From: Pseudomonas fragi
GTDB taxonomy: Bacteria > Pseudomonadota > Gammaproteobacteria > Pseudomonadales > Pseudomonadaceae
Direction of reading: 5' to 3'
Assembly (NCBI RefSeq): GCF_002269505.1
Contig: NZ_NQKQ01000012.1
Span: 22,199 to 86,198, forward strand
Length of the DNA stretch: 64,000 nucleotides
Shown here: positions 1 to 9,574 of the stretch, piece by piece
Position numbering within the stretch: position 1 is the stretch's first letter
How the letters are laid out: each line of letters starts with the position of its first letter
Made by a program: the position numbers and the translations under genes
The notes under the pieces: generated by a model
Seen by the model: only the letters and a program-made list of their open reading frames with translations
Database searches by the model: none
What the model was told of the DNA's origin: nothing

Positions 1-1482
1 ATTGGTGATGGCGGTGGTGTTGCTGGTGACCTGCTGGTTGGTGGCAAACAGTTGACTGCCGTTGACAGCATCGGTACTGGAGGCACTGAGCTGGCCTGCA
101 GCAACGTTGGTGATCTGGCGTTCTTGGCCGACGCTACCGACGCTGACCACGCTGTTTGGCGAGCCCCCGGCAAAGTTGTAAGACACCCCGCCGATGGTCG
201 TACTGCCCGTAGGGACCGGGGCAGCGGTGGTGCTGCCGGCACCCAGTGCGACGTCACCGGCGTTGTTGGCCGTGGCCCCTGAACCCACTGCCAGCCCTTG
301 GGTCGCACCGACAGCTACGATGGCAGCGTCGCCCAGGGCAACGGAGCCTGCGCTGTTGGCCTGGGAAGCATTACCCAGTGCCACTGAACCTTGACCTGTT
401 GCGGTGTTGAGATTACCCAGCGCCACGCTGCCCTGGCCGTCGGCGGTGTTATCGGTGCCCATGGCGACTGCGCCGGTGCCGGTGGCGGTGTTGGGGTCAC
501 CGATGGCGACTGCACCGTTTCCGCTGGCGATATTGCCCGCACCGATGGACACGGCTTTGCCGCCAGTGGCCTGTGCCGAGGTACCTATGGCCACGGCATC
601 GGCCGAGTCGGCCATTGCGCCGCTGCCCATTGAAACGGCCCCGGTAGCGGAGGCACTTGCACCTGAGCCGATAGCCATCGAGTTGCCACCGGTTGCCTGC
701 GAGGTATTGCCGATAGCAACGTCGTTCAGTCCAGAAGCTACTGTACTGGTTCCCAAGGCGACGGATGCTGCACCTGAGGCATTAGCAAATGAACCGCCTG
801 CCAATGCCGAATTAGCGCTGGCGGAGGAGAGCCTGCCATAGGCCGAACTATCGAGGGCGGTGGCTGAAGCACCGCTACCTATGGCGGTACCACCACTTAT
901 GTCAGGTGAATCTGATACGCCTGATACAGCCGAAGTGCCTATTGCAATGGAGTTCCTACTAAAGGCATTGCTGTTATTCCCTGAAGCGAGGGAGTCTGTT
1001 CCTGAGGCAGTGCTGCTGAAGCCAAGAGCGGTAGCGTTTAAACCTGAGGCAGTGCTACTGAAGCCAAGAGCGGTAGCTCCAAAGCCTGTTGAACTACTGC
1101 CTTGCCCTGCTGCGAAAGAGTTGGCGCCGGTGGCAGAGCTAAGGCGTCCCAATGACACAGAGCTATCGCCTGTTGCTTGGGACAGTTCGCCGATCGCAAT
1201 GCTTCTGCTCGTGGCAATTGCGCCTGAAGGGCCGCCGATGGCGATTGAAAAGGTGTCTGCGGAAGTATTCCCAACCGGAGCTGTGCTTATGGTACCTCCC
1301 TGAATTACCGTACCTGAAATAGTAAATGTAGACAGCAATCCCACTGACAGTCCAACCGTCACTGCCACTATTGTTTTTATGCCTTTGCGAGATCCGCGTT
1401 TATATTTTATGTGTGCAAATTCGCTCGCTACGACCCAACTACCCAAGGAGTAACTCCATACAACAGAGAAAATCTTGTTCAT
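1..1482 (-). CDS. YadA-like trimeric autotransporter adhesin, N-terminal part (runs off the left edge)
   Basis: This is the first 494 codons of a minus-strand gene whose 3' end lies outside the window. It starts at the ATG at 1482 with an extended signal peptide region (ESPR) of the type MNKIFSVVWSYSLGSWVVAS, followed by a hydrophobic stretch near residues 40-55. From about residue 70 to 430 it carries degenerate 14-15 residue head repeats (S-x-A-x-G/S-x-G-x-x-A-x-A-x-G; for example SVALGNLNTATGQG), typical of YadA/Hia-like left-handed beta-roll heads. The last visible residues, including TDAVNGSQLFATNQ, are a YadA neck/stalk motif. The missing part should hold the stalk and the trimeric beta-barrel anchor. 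Inferred role: adhesion or autoaggregation at the outer membrane. No stop interrupts the frame. Confidence 0.9.
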   Translation of the reverse strand, partial: MNKIFSVVWSYSLGSWVVASEFAHIKYKRGSRKGIKTIVAVTVGLSVGLLSTFTISGTVIQGGTISTAPVGNTSADTFSIAIGGPSGAIATSRSIAIGELSQATGDSSVSLGRLSSATGANSFAAGQGSSSTGFGATALGFSSTASGLNATALGFSSTASGTDSLASGNNSNAFSRNSIAIGTSAVSGVSDSPDISGGTAIGSGASATALDSSAYGRLSSASANSALAGGSFANASGAASVALGTSTVASGLNDVAIGNTSQATGGNSMAIGSGASASATGAVSMGSGAMADSADAVAIGTSAQATGGKAVSIGAGNIASGNGAVAIGDPNTATGTGAVAMGTDNTADGQGSVALGNLNTATGQGSVALGNASQANSAGSVALGDAAIVAVGATQGLAVGSGATANNAGDVALGAGSTTAAPVPTGSTTIGGVSYNFAGGSPNSVVSVGSVGQERQITNVAAGQLSASSTDAVNGSQLFATNQQVTSNTTAITN

Positions 1483-2568
1483 GGTTGCCTTTGGCTAGGG
1501 CCAACCTCCAATGCAGGAATGTTAGATGCAGTAGACCCCACCGCTTCTTATTTACGGTACTGAATACGGATCACAAACGGCGCTGCCGGGGGGTGGTCCG
1601 GGTGGATATTTTGTGTGCGTAAGCTGGGGAGGAAGGTTGCTCCTGTATTAGATAGAATTTATACCCTGTCCGGCTCCTGTTTAAGATCGGTTGGGAGGTC
1701 GCTATAAAGCAGTGTCACAGGATTTGGGTGAAGTATTTGCTTGTGCGGCAATAAGCACACGCGGAGTTGTGGTAGTCGAATACTGGCTAATGTAATGTTA
1801 AGTCTCTTGGTTTAACAGTAGTGGTGCTGCAGAAAATCGCAAGTCGCATTAGTTGTTTTTAATGAGTTTTTTTTTGTGTGGAGTATTTTAATGCTAATTG
1901 TTTTGGTAGGGCATATGGGCTGGTGAAAGGGCAGGGCGCTTTTGTATTGGTTGGGTAGCGCCTCAGTATTTTTTTTGCAAGCGGCTTGGTTGATGTAATA
2001 GATTGAAAAATATGATTTATTTACAAGTTTAAATCGTGTTTTTTGTTTTTTGGTGTGAGGGGCTGTGTCCGGATGTGGATGTGGATCGTTATGAGAGGCG
2101 GATAGATATAAATTTGATCTTTGTATTATTATTTTTTAATCTAAGAGCTAGTGCAAGGCAGGCAAGGTAGGTCGGTTTGTAAGTAAGCGTCATATGATTT
2201 GTTTAATGTGAAGAGCGCTTCCTTGAGTGATTGCGGATTCTCAGAGGGTGTATGTGAGGTGTTGTTGTGGGTGGGTGTAGACGTTTGAAAGGGGAGGCGT
2301 TGACGCAGTTCAGGTTATACCGGTTCAACGCTGTGCTGCTGGTTTTTCTGTGGGGTGCTGTCTGTTATTTTTACGGTAAATGTCAGGTTTAATATTAAAG
2401 CTTAATAATGTTCTTGTCAGGAATTGGCGCGCAGTTGTGGAGTGGCAACAAAAACACAAGAATCGGTAGCAAGGTTAAAATCATAAGAGGTATGTTTGCC
2501 GCAGTGTTTCTAATTGCCTCGGATACCGATTGGCATCCGGGGGCTAAAGTGAACGGAGAACGCGGGTC
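1483..2568. other. AT-rich intergenic region between two adhesin genes
   Basis: This 1.1 kb stretch separates the YadA-like gene from the Ig-like adhesin. Between about 1620 and 2460 it is much richer in A+T than the surrounding genes and has several T-runs of 8 or more. I see no convincing coding frame with a ribosome binding site and no clear terminator. It probably holds the YadA-like gene's promoter, upstream of 1482, and may be a horizontally acquired or rapidly evolving spacer. No RNA gene could be recognised. Confidence 0.5.
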
Positions 2569-3759
2569 TTATACCAGATTGGTTTGTACGCCTTGCTGCA
2601 CCAGTAACTCGGCATCCAGTCTGTCATGCCGATATTCCTCGTACACCGCCCCACCCAGGGTGACATTGCGGCCGGAATTGGCCCAGTTACCCGGTTCAGT
2701 ACCGTTGGCCAGCAAATCATCGAGGTTGACGTTTTCGCCTGCGTTCATGTTCAGAATGACTTGAGACCCTCCCATCATGACCAGAGCCTGAGATGGTGCG
2801 GGATCGGCCCAATTGCCGAGATTTGATCCGAAGCCCGTACTTCCGTTACCGCTTGAAGTGACTGCACTCGCCACCAAAGTAAAATTGGAGAAACTCAAGG
2901 TTTCACCCGCTACAAACGCATGATTGGTCTGACCGGCCAGGTCCAATACGCGAGTATGGATCTGCCAGTCTGCTCTATGGCAGCTCATATCCAGGGCGGA
3001 CCATTTATTCTCACTGACTGTTGCATCTATCAAGGTAAGCCCTCCGTCGAATGACGTCTGAACCTTTTCGCCGTCCGCCAGGGCACTGCTCAATGACCCG
3101 TAAATCATGCGTCCAGCCGAGCCATCGTTGGTTATGAAGGTGTTGGGGGTGGCGCCACTGTCTTTCGACATGCTTTCGACAATGGCCATTGCCACAGGAG
3201 AGGAGGTATCGACAGTAATGGAATATGCCGCGGATGTCGGGCTCAGATTCCCCGCGAGGTCAGTGGCGGTGGCCGTAAGGCTGTTGAGGTTTTCAGGCAA
3301 GTCGGCCGTCAGGGGCAGGGACCATTGGCCGCTGCTGTTGACCAGAGCGGTGCCTAGAAAATCGCCGTTGCTGTAGACCGTTACCGTGCTGCCGGCTTCG
3401 CCCGTGCCGCCGATGCCAGGGCGGGGATGGTTGGTGATGCCGCCGGACAAGATGGTATCAGCACTCAGGCTGCCAATATTATCCAGCACCTCGGTGATCA
3501 CGGACTGATCGGGGGCGGTAATGTCGATAGTGAATTGAAAACCGGGGGAAGCAGCACTTGTACTCCCATCCGTTGTTTTCTCAACAATCGTTATGGAGTG
3601 TTGACCCTCTGCACCGTCCTCACCTGCAGCCAGGACATATTTACCATTCGCTACTGCCTTGATACGTATCGATTTTCCTTGTTGGTTAGAACGCAATTCG
3701 GTGGCCCGGCTAATGGTATTACCATCAATTACTGCGACATTAAGCGCGTTTGCGGTCAT
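2569..3759 (-). CDS. Short Ig-like-repeat adhesin with BapA-type prefix domain
   Basis: A 396-residue protein without a classical signal peptide. The N-terminus (residues 1-70, with GKSIRIKAVANGKYVLAAGE) resembles the prefix domain that opens giant Bap/Lap-type Pseudomonas adhesins. Residues about 75-190 form a bacterial Ig-like repeat (TGEAGSTVTVYSNGDFLGTA, then TATATDLAGNLSP), and a second, degenerate Ig-like unit follows. The C-terminus (about 330-396, with AGENVNLDDLLANG and LDAELLVQQGVQTNLV) looks like a separate terminal domain. Family members are usually thousands of residues with many repeats and go through type I secretion. No secretion genes are present here. It may be a collapsed copy of a larger adhesin or a genuinely short variant. 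The start at 3759 has only a weak ribosome binding site. Confidence 0.7.
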   Translation of the reverse strand: MTANALNVAVIDGNTISRATELRSNQQGKSIRIKAVANGKYVLAAGEDGAEGQHSITIVEKTTDGSTSAASPGFQFTIDITAPDQSVITEVLDNIGSLSADTILSGGITNHPRPGIGGTGEAGSTVTVYSNGDFLGTALVNSSGQWSLPLTADLPENLNSLTATATDLAGNLSPTSAAYSITVDTSSPVAMAIVESMSKDSGATPNTFITNDGSAGRMIYGSLSSALADGEKVQTSFDGGLTLIDATVSENKWSALDMSCHRADWQIHTRVLDLAGQTNHAFVAGETLSFSNFTLVASAVTSSGNGSTGFGSNLGNWADPAPSQALVMMGGSQVILNMNAGENVNLDDLLANGTEPGNWANSGRNVTLGGAVYEEYRHDRLDAELLVQQGVQTNLV

Positions 3760-4683
3760 TTTGTACTCACGATGGGCAAGTTACTTTGTCGGTAAAAAAG
3801 GGCTGTCGCACTATCGGCGCAAATAAATTTTACGAATTGGTAGCATGAGGAAAGTAAGAGGATGTTTGCGCAAGGCAGGGATGCAGTAAATGAGATTTGT
3901 CCTAAATGCTTGGTGGTTTGAGTGGTGCCTGGAAAGCAGGGCGCTCACATGCTTATGGCGCTATTTTCCAGATGCAACGCCGGCGCAGATGAGAAAAACC
4001 TCAGTGGCTTTACGAGTGAAATTGTTACTTGTTGCTCAGTGCCATTGGGTGTCGTTGTAGCGAGCGCCTGTTGCTGGAGTCACGTATTTGCTGGAGCGTA
4101 GTAAGTCCAGCTTGAATGGGGTGCTAGGGGCATGTTCTGGGTTCAGGACAGTGTGCTGCTGGGCCTGCGGTTTGTTCAGGCCATCGGCATTTGCGCGGCG
4201 GCGGTGACCTGCTGTTGCGTTTATGGTGGGTGGCTATAGCTGTCGCAGCGCACTGCAGCGGATCAGCGGACGGGCGCTGTTGCCCTGGTTGCTGGTGTCG
4301 ACCTTTATCAGTCAGCCGTTGCAAATCACCGTTGAAGAGATGCTGGCTACGGCGCCGCTGGCGGTGCTTGGGTATTTGATTCAGCGCCGCAAGGCGAATG
4401 CACAGGCGTTAGCGGCCTCGTGACGGGCAGGTCGCCCCGCTAATCTAAGCTCGACGAAAATGCCGGATATTATCCGGCGTATCAATCAAAGCAGGCTGCA
4501 CGCTTGCACCCTCCATTGCAGCTAGGCCATTTGGACGATGTGCCCGTGACTCACCAGTCCGATTATCGAAGGCAGGCTCTGGATACCTCGCCGAGGAGGC
4601 AGCCAGAGCATCCACGATAATAAAAAGAGGACTGGCTGCATGAACTCTGCCCAGCAACTGAATCGTGCAGCGAGGCATCGACC
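3760..4683. other. Gene-poor region with a decayed small membrane-protein frame
   Basis: This 0.9 kb stretch lies between the Ig-like adhesin and the YCF48-type gene. The only coding-like signal is the broken frame at 4132-4423, listed separately. The rest, 3760-4131 and 4424-4683, shows no supported gene. The part before 4684 should hold the promoter of the plus-strand steroid block, but I could not identify clear -35/-10 boxes. Confidence 0.4.
4132..4423 (+). pseudogene. Possible frameshifted remnant of a small membrane protein
   Basis: From the ATG at 4132 a hydrophobic frame reads MFWVQDSVLLGLRFVQAIG and continues until a TAG near 4239. An overlapping frame, shifted by one base, then continues with [20 protein letters not shown] and ends at 4423. 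The two halves together would make one protein of about 95 residues with two hydrophobic segments, which suggests a single frameshift in an old gene. I do not recognise the family, and chance open frames in GC-rich DNA remain possible. Confidence 0.3.
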
Positions 4684-5661
4684 ATGCGCTCAATAATTGG
4701 CTATCTGGTCTGCCTGATCGTCGCTGTCACCATCGCGTTTACCTTCTCCCCCCGTCATGCCTCCGATGTCGCTTCGGCCCAGTTACGGCCCGATCGCCTG
4801 CAAATCAACGGCATGCTGTACTTGGATCAACGGGTGGTGGCTGTTGGTGAGCGCGGCAATATTTTGCTCAGTGATGATCAGGGATTGTCGTGGCAACCCG
4901 CAACGGTCACGCCGCAGCGTGACCTGACGCTGACCGCACTGGTGGCGCTGCAAGACAAAAGCCTGCTGGCGGTCGGTCACGATGGCTGGATTCTGCGTTC
5001 CGAAGATGAAGGCGCCAACTGGTCAGAAGTACGCTTTGACGGAGATGTTGCCGAGCCTTTGCTGGGCATCTGGAGTGCCGGCGGCAATCGCGTCCTGGCA
5101 TTCGGCAGTTTCGGCAAATTTTACCAGTCTGAAGATGATGGCCGCACCTGGCAGGCCAAGCCGCTGGAGGTCGACAGCGCACACCTGAATGGTATGGACG
5201 GCGGTGCCGACGGTCGGCGCATGGTGGTCGGCGAGCAAGGGCTGGTGTTGCGCAGCGACGATGCCGGGCACAGCTGGCACAAGCTTGAACCGTTCTACAA
5301 CGGTTCGTTGTTTGGCGTTGTACGCCTGAGCCCCGACCGCTGGGTGACCTACGGCATGCGCGGGCATGTGTTTGTCAGCCAGGACTTCGGCAAGACCTGG
5401 GAACCGGTAAAAGTCGGCAATCAATTGCCGCTCTACGGGCATGTGCTGTTGCCCAATGACGGCGGCCTGTTGATTGTCGGTGCAGGCAGCTCGGTGGTAC
5501 GCCTGGACGGCAAAGGCCAACTGGTCAGCGCTTCGCGCTTGCCGGGGCTGGGTACTTTGACCTCGGCGGTAATGGCCGGGTCACGGTTGCTGGTGGGTGG
5601 CGAGCGCGGTGTGTTCCAGGGCGCTGATGGCGGTGTTGCTGCCCTTGGAGGTGCCCGGTGA
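4684..5661 (+). CDS. YCF48/BNR-repeat beta-propeller protein, partner of the RND exporter
   Basis: A 325-residue protein with an N-terminal membrane anchor or signal (residues 5-22, hydrophobic). Five Asp-box-like repeats S-x-D-x-G-x-(S/T/N)-W occur at about residues 63-70, 106-113, 149-156, 191-198 and 232-239. The spacing of roughly 43 residues indicates a YCF48-like beta-propeller facing the periplasm. The stop overlaps the next start (ATG at 5658), so it is translationally coupled to the MMPL/RND exporter. In Proteobacteria this pair recurs beside catabolic clusters for steroids and other hydrophobic compounds, often with DUF1302 and DUF1329 proteins; a DUF1329 gene lies at 54245 in this window. 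The exact role is unknown; assistance in uptake or export of hydrophobic substrate is inferred. Start chosen at the ATG preceded by AGCGAGGC. Confidence 0.85.
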   Translation: MRSIIGYLVCLIVAVTIAFTFSPRHASDVASAQLRPDRLQINGMLYLDQRVVAVGERGNILLSDDQGLSWQPATVTPQRDLTLTALVALQDKSLLAVGHDGWILRSEDEGANWSEVRFDGDVAEPLLGIWSAGGNRVLAFGSFGKFYQSEDDGRTWQAKPLEVDSAHLNGMDGGADGRRMVVGEQGLVLRSDDAGHSWHKLEPFYNGSLFGVVRLSPDRWVTYGMRGHVFVSQDFGKTWEPVKVGNQLPLYGHVLLPNDGGLLIVGAGSSVVRLDGKGQLVSASRLPGLGTLTSAVMAGSRLLVGGERGVFQGADGGVAALGGAR

Positions 5662-8084
5662 GCGCTGAACAAAATGCGGTAAACCGTACGGTCGCGCGTA
5701 TCGCTGATTTGCTCATCATCTGGCGCAAGAGCCTGTTGGCGCTGTTCGTCTTGCTGACCCTGGCCCTGGGTTACAGCGCCACTCACACGCAACTGGACCC
5801 GGGCTTCAACAAGCAGATCCCGGTGCGCAATGCGTTCATGGTCAACTTTCTCAATTTCAGCCAGTACTTCACGGGTGCCAACCGATTTCTGGTCAGTGTG
5901 AAGTGGAAGGGCGAGGGCGATATCTATAACCGCCAGTACCTGGAAACCCTGCGCAAAGTCACGGATGACGTGTTCTTTATCAACGGTGTCAGCCGTGCCA
6001 GTGTGACGTCGCTGTTCACCGCCAATGTGCGCTACATCGAAATCACCGAGGACGGTTTTTTCGGTGATGTGGTGATGCCGCCGCGCTTTACCGGCACGCC
6101 CGAAGACTTGTCCCAGGCGCGCAATAACGTGGCTCGCTCCGGGCAGGTCGGGCGCCTGGTGGCCAATGACCTGACCTCGTCGATGGTGCGCGCCGATCTG
6201 CAGGACATGGACCCGCAAACCGGCAAGTCGGTGTCCTATGCCGAGGTCGCCCAGCGGCTCGAAGATATCCGCGACAAATACAGCAATGATGATATCGAGA
6301 TCAATATCGTCGGCTTCGCCAAGCTGGTGGGGGATGTGGTTGAGGGACTGACCACGGTCATCGGCTTTTTTGTGATTGCCTTTGTCATCACCGCGCTGAT
6401 GCTGTGGGCGTACTCGCGCTCGTGGCGCCTGACGGTGGTGGCCCTGGCCGTGGCGCTGCTGCCGGTGGTCTGGCTGTTGGGGCTGCTGCCGTTGCTGGGG
6501 CTGGGGATCGATCCAATGTCGATTCTGGTGCCGTTTCTGATCTTCTCGATCGGCGTGTCCCATGCCGTGCAGATGACCAATGCCTGGAAGCAGGATGTGC
6601 TTGCAGGCAGTTCCCCGGTGCAGGCTGCGCACGGGGCCTTTTGCAAAATCTTCATTCCGGGCTCGCTGGCGCTGCTGATGAACGCCCTGGGTTTCGGCGT
6701 GATCATGCTGATCGATATTCCCATCGTGCATGAGCTGGGGGTGACCGCCTGCATCGGGGTGATGCTGATGATCATCACCAACAAGCTGATGCTGCCGATC
6801 ATCCTGTCATACCTCAGGCTTGAGCCGGGCGCGATGGCCCAAGGGCTCAAGGTGCAGGGCAAGCACGCTTTGTGGTGGCGGCTGTCGGCGCTGGCCGAGC
6901 CGAAACCGGCGCTGGCGGTGTTTGTGGTCAGCCTGTTGCTGCTCGGTGTCGGTGCCTGGAAGGCCCGGGATCTGGCAGTGGGCGATATCGGCGTGGGCGC
7001 GCCGGAGCTGCGTGCCGATTCGCGCTACAACCAGGACAATCAGAAGATCATTAACAGTTACTCCATCGGCCTGGATGTGATGTCGGTGTTCGTACAGGTC
7101 AAGGGCATCGAAGAAGGCTGCCTGGCGCCGCAAGTGATGCGCGCCATTGAATCATTCGACTTCCAGATCCGCAGCGTGGCGGGGGTGCAGTCGGTACAGA
7201 GCGTGGCGGGCATGGGCAAAGCCGTGATTGCCGGCAATAACGAAGGCAACCCGCGCTGGTCGGCGATCCCCGGTTCCGAGCGCGGCTTGAGCCAGGGCTC
7301 CCGTGCTTACATGCCGGACGATGGCCTGGTGACCGAAGGCTGCCAGCGCATGCAGATCCTGGTGTTCCTCACCGATCACGAAGGGCCGACCGTAAGTCAT
7401 GTAGTGGACGAAACCCAGCGCATCATCCGTGGTCTGCAAGGGCCTGATGTGGAGTTTTTGATGGCGGGCGGCAACGTGGGCGTGATGGCCGCGTCCAACG
7501 AAGCGGTCAAGCAGGCCGAGGTGGTGATGCTCGCGGCGCTGTTCGGTTCGGTGGCGCTGTTCTGCTGGCTGACCTTTGGTTCATTGCGCGCAGTGCTGTG
7601 CATTCTGGTGCCGCTGGCGATTGTGGCGATCCTGTGCAACGCCCTGATGGCGACCCTGGGCATTGGCCTGAAAGTCGCGACCTTGCCGGTGATGGCGCTG
7701 GGCGTGGGGGTCGGGGTCGATTACGGGATCTATCTGTATGAGCGCATTGCCCATGAAATGGCTGACGGCAAGGACCTGCGCACGGCGTTCTACCAGGCCA
7801 TGTGCCAACGGGGTACGGCGGCGGTGTTTACGGCGCTGACCATGTCCATCGGCGTATGTACCTGGGCCTTTGCACCGCTGAAGTTCCAGGCTGACATGGG
7901 CGTGCTGCTGTCCTTCATGTTTTTGGTCAACGTGCTCGGCGCGATCTTTTTGCTGCCGGCGCTGGCGGCCTGGTTCAATTTGGGGCGACCGTTGGTCAAG
8001 GTCAAAACCCGCGCGGTGCCAGCGACTGCCGGGCATTACCCGCTCAAGCCGAGCGTTGCTGCGAGGGACTCCTCGAACCGTTGA
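5658..8084 (+). CDS. MMPL/RND-family inner-membrane transporter
   Basis: An 808-residue RND-superfamily protein of the MMPL/HpnN type. It has a first membrane helix at about residues 29-48, a large periplasmic loop, a cluster of helices at about 230-380, a second loop, then a second cluster at about 610-780. The characteristic GVGVDYGIYLYER motif of the proton-relay region lies near residue 682. It overlaps the upstream YCF48 gene by 4 bp. The family moves lipids, steroids and other hydrophobic molecules across or out of the inner membrane. Here it opens a block with 3-alpha-HSD and KshA-like genes, so steroid transport is the likely but unproven role. No periplasmic adaptor or outer-membrane channel is encoded nearby. 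Confidence 0.88.
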   Translation: MSAEQNAVNRTVARIADLLIIWRKSLLALFVLLTLALGYSATHTQLDPGFNKQIPVRNAFMVNFLNFSQYFTGANRFLVSVKWKGEGDIYNRQYLETLRKVTDDVFFINGVSRASVTSLFTANVRYIEITEDGFFGDVVMPPRFTGTPEDLSQARNNVARSGQVGRLVANDLTSSMVRADLQDMDPQTGKSVSYAEVAQRLEDIRDKYSNDDIEINIVGFAKLVGDVVEGLTTVIGFFVIAFVITALMLWAYSRSWRLTVVALAVALLPVVWLLGLLPLLGLGIDPMSILVPFLIFSIGVSHAVQMTNAWKQDVLAGSSPVQAAHGAFCKIFIPGSLALLMNALGFGVIMLIDIPIVHELGVTACIGVMLMIITNKLMLPIILSYLRLEPGAMAQGLKVQGKHALWWRLSALAEPKPALAVFVVSLLLLGVGAWKARDLAVGDIGVGAPELRADSRYNQDNQKIINSYSIGLDVMSVFVQVKGIEEGCLAPQVMRAIESFDFQIRSVAGVQSVQSVAGMGKAVIAGNNEGNPRWSAIPGSERGLSQGSRAYMPDDGLVTEGCQRMQILVFLTDHEGPTVSHVVDETQRIIRGLQGPDVEFLMAGGNVGVMAASNEAVKQAEVVMLAALFGSVALFCWLTFGSLRAVLCILVPLAIVAILCNALMATLGIGLKVATLPVMALGVGVGVDYGIYLYERIAHEMADGKDLRTAFYQAMCQRGTAAVFTALTMSIGVCTWAFAPLKFQADMGVLLSFMFLVNVLGAIFLLPALAAWFNLGRPLVKVKTRAVPATAGHYPLKPSVAARDSSNR

Positions 8085-8209
8085 AACAGACCCCTTGCCG
8101 GGCTTGTATGAGGGCAAGCATAGAGACACACTGAGTCGCTTTTGCGCAGCTTTACGGATGTGGTGCAAGGGCTAGCCGCTAGTCATAAGAACAATAAAAA
8201 GGGCCGGTC

Positions 8210-9484
8210 ATGAACCTGGCCCGATGCGAGGATAAGTCCGTGGATAGAGTGACCCTGAATCACCAAACCCTGGCCAGTCTGGGGCTCGAACTGGCCGATT
8301 ATGACCAGATGATCGGCAGCTTTTATGACGGTGCGCTGGACCCCAAGATCATGGGTCGTACCTTGTGCGCCGTGCGGGGCATGTTCCAGGCCAATTACGC
8401 GACCCTGATCCTGCGGGTGCCGGATCAGCCTGACCTGGGCTTGATGATCGTGGCCGGGGACATCGAAGGCGAGGGCGAGCTGACCTATCAAACCTATCCG
8501 CAAACCAATACTCCCTTTGTCGGCCAGGCGCTGGACCAGGTGTTCACCGTTGAAGACCTGATGAGCGAGAGCGAGTGGGTGCAGTCGGCCTATTTCAAGG
8601 CCTACTGCGGTCCGCAGAATGTCTACCACGTCATGGGCGCCGATATTTCCACGCCTGATGGCGGCAAGCTGCGGTTTCGCATCACCCGGCCAAAAACCTC
8701 CCCGGCTTTCTCCAGTGCCGAGCGTGCCCTGTGCAGCAGTTTTCTGCCGCATTTGCGCCGCGCCCTGCATCTGCACAACTTGCTCGACCGCAGCGAGTCC
8801 ATGAGTGAGTTGTACGCCCAGGCTATCAGTCGCCTGTCGGTGGCGACCATCGTGCTCGACGAAACCGGCAAGGTCCTGCGCCTCAATCCGGTGGCCGAAG
8901 AAATCCTCAAGAACGCCGATGGCCTCAAGCTGGTGGGCGGCCGGCTGGAAGCCACTTACCCCAGCGACAACCGCGAGCTGCAGCGCCTGGTCAAGCACGC
9001 TTTCAGCCAGGAAGTGCGTGAGGGCGGCGTGACTGCCGATGCCATGTCCGTGACCCGGCCTTCGGGTCAGGTCAGCCTGGGCCTGGTGGTCGAGGCCATT
9101 CCGTCGCTGGAGTGGGCCGAAGGCAAGAGCAAGCCGGCGGCCGTGATCTACATCCGCGATTCGGTGGGCAAGTCGCTGGCCAGTGAAGTGGTGACCAAGC
9201 AGTTGTTCAACCTGACCAAGGCCGAGACGGCGCTGGCGATGGAGCTGGCCAACGGTTTGTCCCTGGAAGAGGCGGCGGAAAACCTGAATATCCGGCGCAA
9301 CACCGCGCGGGCGCACTTGCGCTCGATTTTCTCCAAGACCGGTGTGCGCCGTCAGACCGAGCTGGTGAGGATTTTGCTGAACAGCGTGGTCGCGTTGGGA
9401 AAGCCCAAGTGCGCCTTGCGAGCGGCTGAGTCTGTGGTGGTGCCGGCGCCACAACTGGCGCGCCCGGTGCGTAAAAGCGCTTAA
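8210..9484 (+). CDS. LuxR-type HTH transcriptional regulator (TeiR-like context)
   Basis: A 424-residue regulator. The C-terminal part (about residues 330-390, with NLTKAETALAMELANGLS and RRNTARAHLRSIFSKTGV) is a LuxR/FixJ-type helix-turn-helix. The long N-terminal half looks like a sensory region with a PAS-like segment near 205-310 (VATIVLDETGKVLRLNP). Size and layout resemble TeiR, the steroid-responsive LuxR-type activator of Comamonas testosteroni, and the gene sits between the exporter and the 3-alpha-HSD gene. Regulation of the neighbouring steroid-type genes is therefore a reasonable inference. Start at 8210 is preceded by AAAAAGGG; a GTG at codon 11 is an alternative. Confidence 0.8.
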   Translation: MNLARCEDKSVDRVTLNHQTLASLGLELADYDQMIGSFYDGALDPKIMGRTLCAVRGMFQANYATLILRVPDQPDLGLMIVAGDIEGEGELTYQTYPQTNTPFVGQALDQVFTVEDLMSESEWVQSAYFKAYCGPQNVYHVMGADISTPDGGKLRFRITRPKTSPAFSSAERALCSSFLPHLRRALHLHNLLDRSESMSELYAQAISRLSVATIVLDETGKVLRLNPVAEEILKNADGLKLVGGRLEATYPSDNRELQRLVKHAFSQEVREGGVTADAMSVTRPSGQVSLGLVVEAIPSLEWAEGKSKPAAVIYIRDSVGKSLASEVVTKQLFNLTKAETALAMELANGLSLEEAAENLNIRRNTARAHLRSIFSKTGVRRQTELVRILLNSVVALGKPKCALRAAESVVVPAPQLARPVRKSA

Positions 9485-9574
9485 GGATTCTATCTGCGCC
9501 GGCAGTGGCGATTGGCGCCAACGCCGGTGTTTCGTCAGCCAGGCCGTCGCGCCTGCAATACCAAGGAAAATCTT

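Noticed and set aside
1..900. Regularly spaced short repeats resembling a CRISPR array
   Set aside because: The periodicity (about 42-45 bp) is that of the codons for 14-15 residue adhesin head repeats, the frame stays open throughout, and there are no constant repeats with unique spacers.
404..1303. Long open frames on the plus strand across the YadA-like gene
   Set aside because: They are antisense to the head repeats. Their Pro/Ala-rich repetitive sequence mirrors the repeats, and the minus-strand frame with an ESPR and head motifs is clearly the real gene.
5433..6731. A 432-codon open frame on the minus strand under the exporter gene
   Set aside because: It overlaps the well-supported YCF48 and MMPL genes in antisense, has a His/Gln/Arg-rich composition typical of GC-rich shadow frames, and no ribosome binding site.
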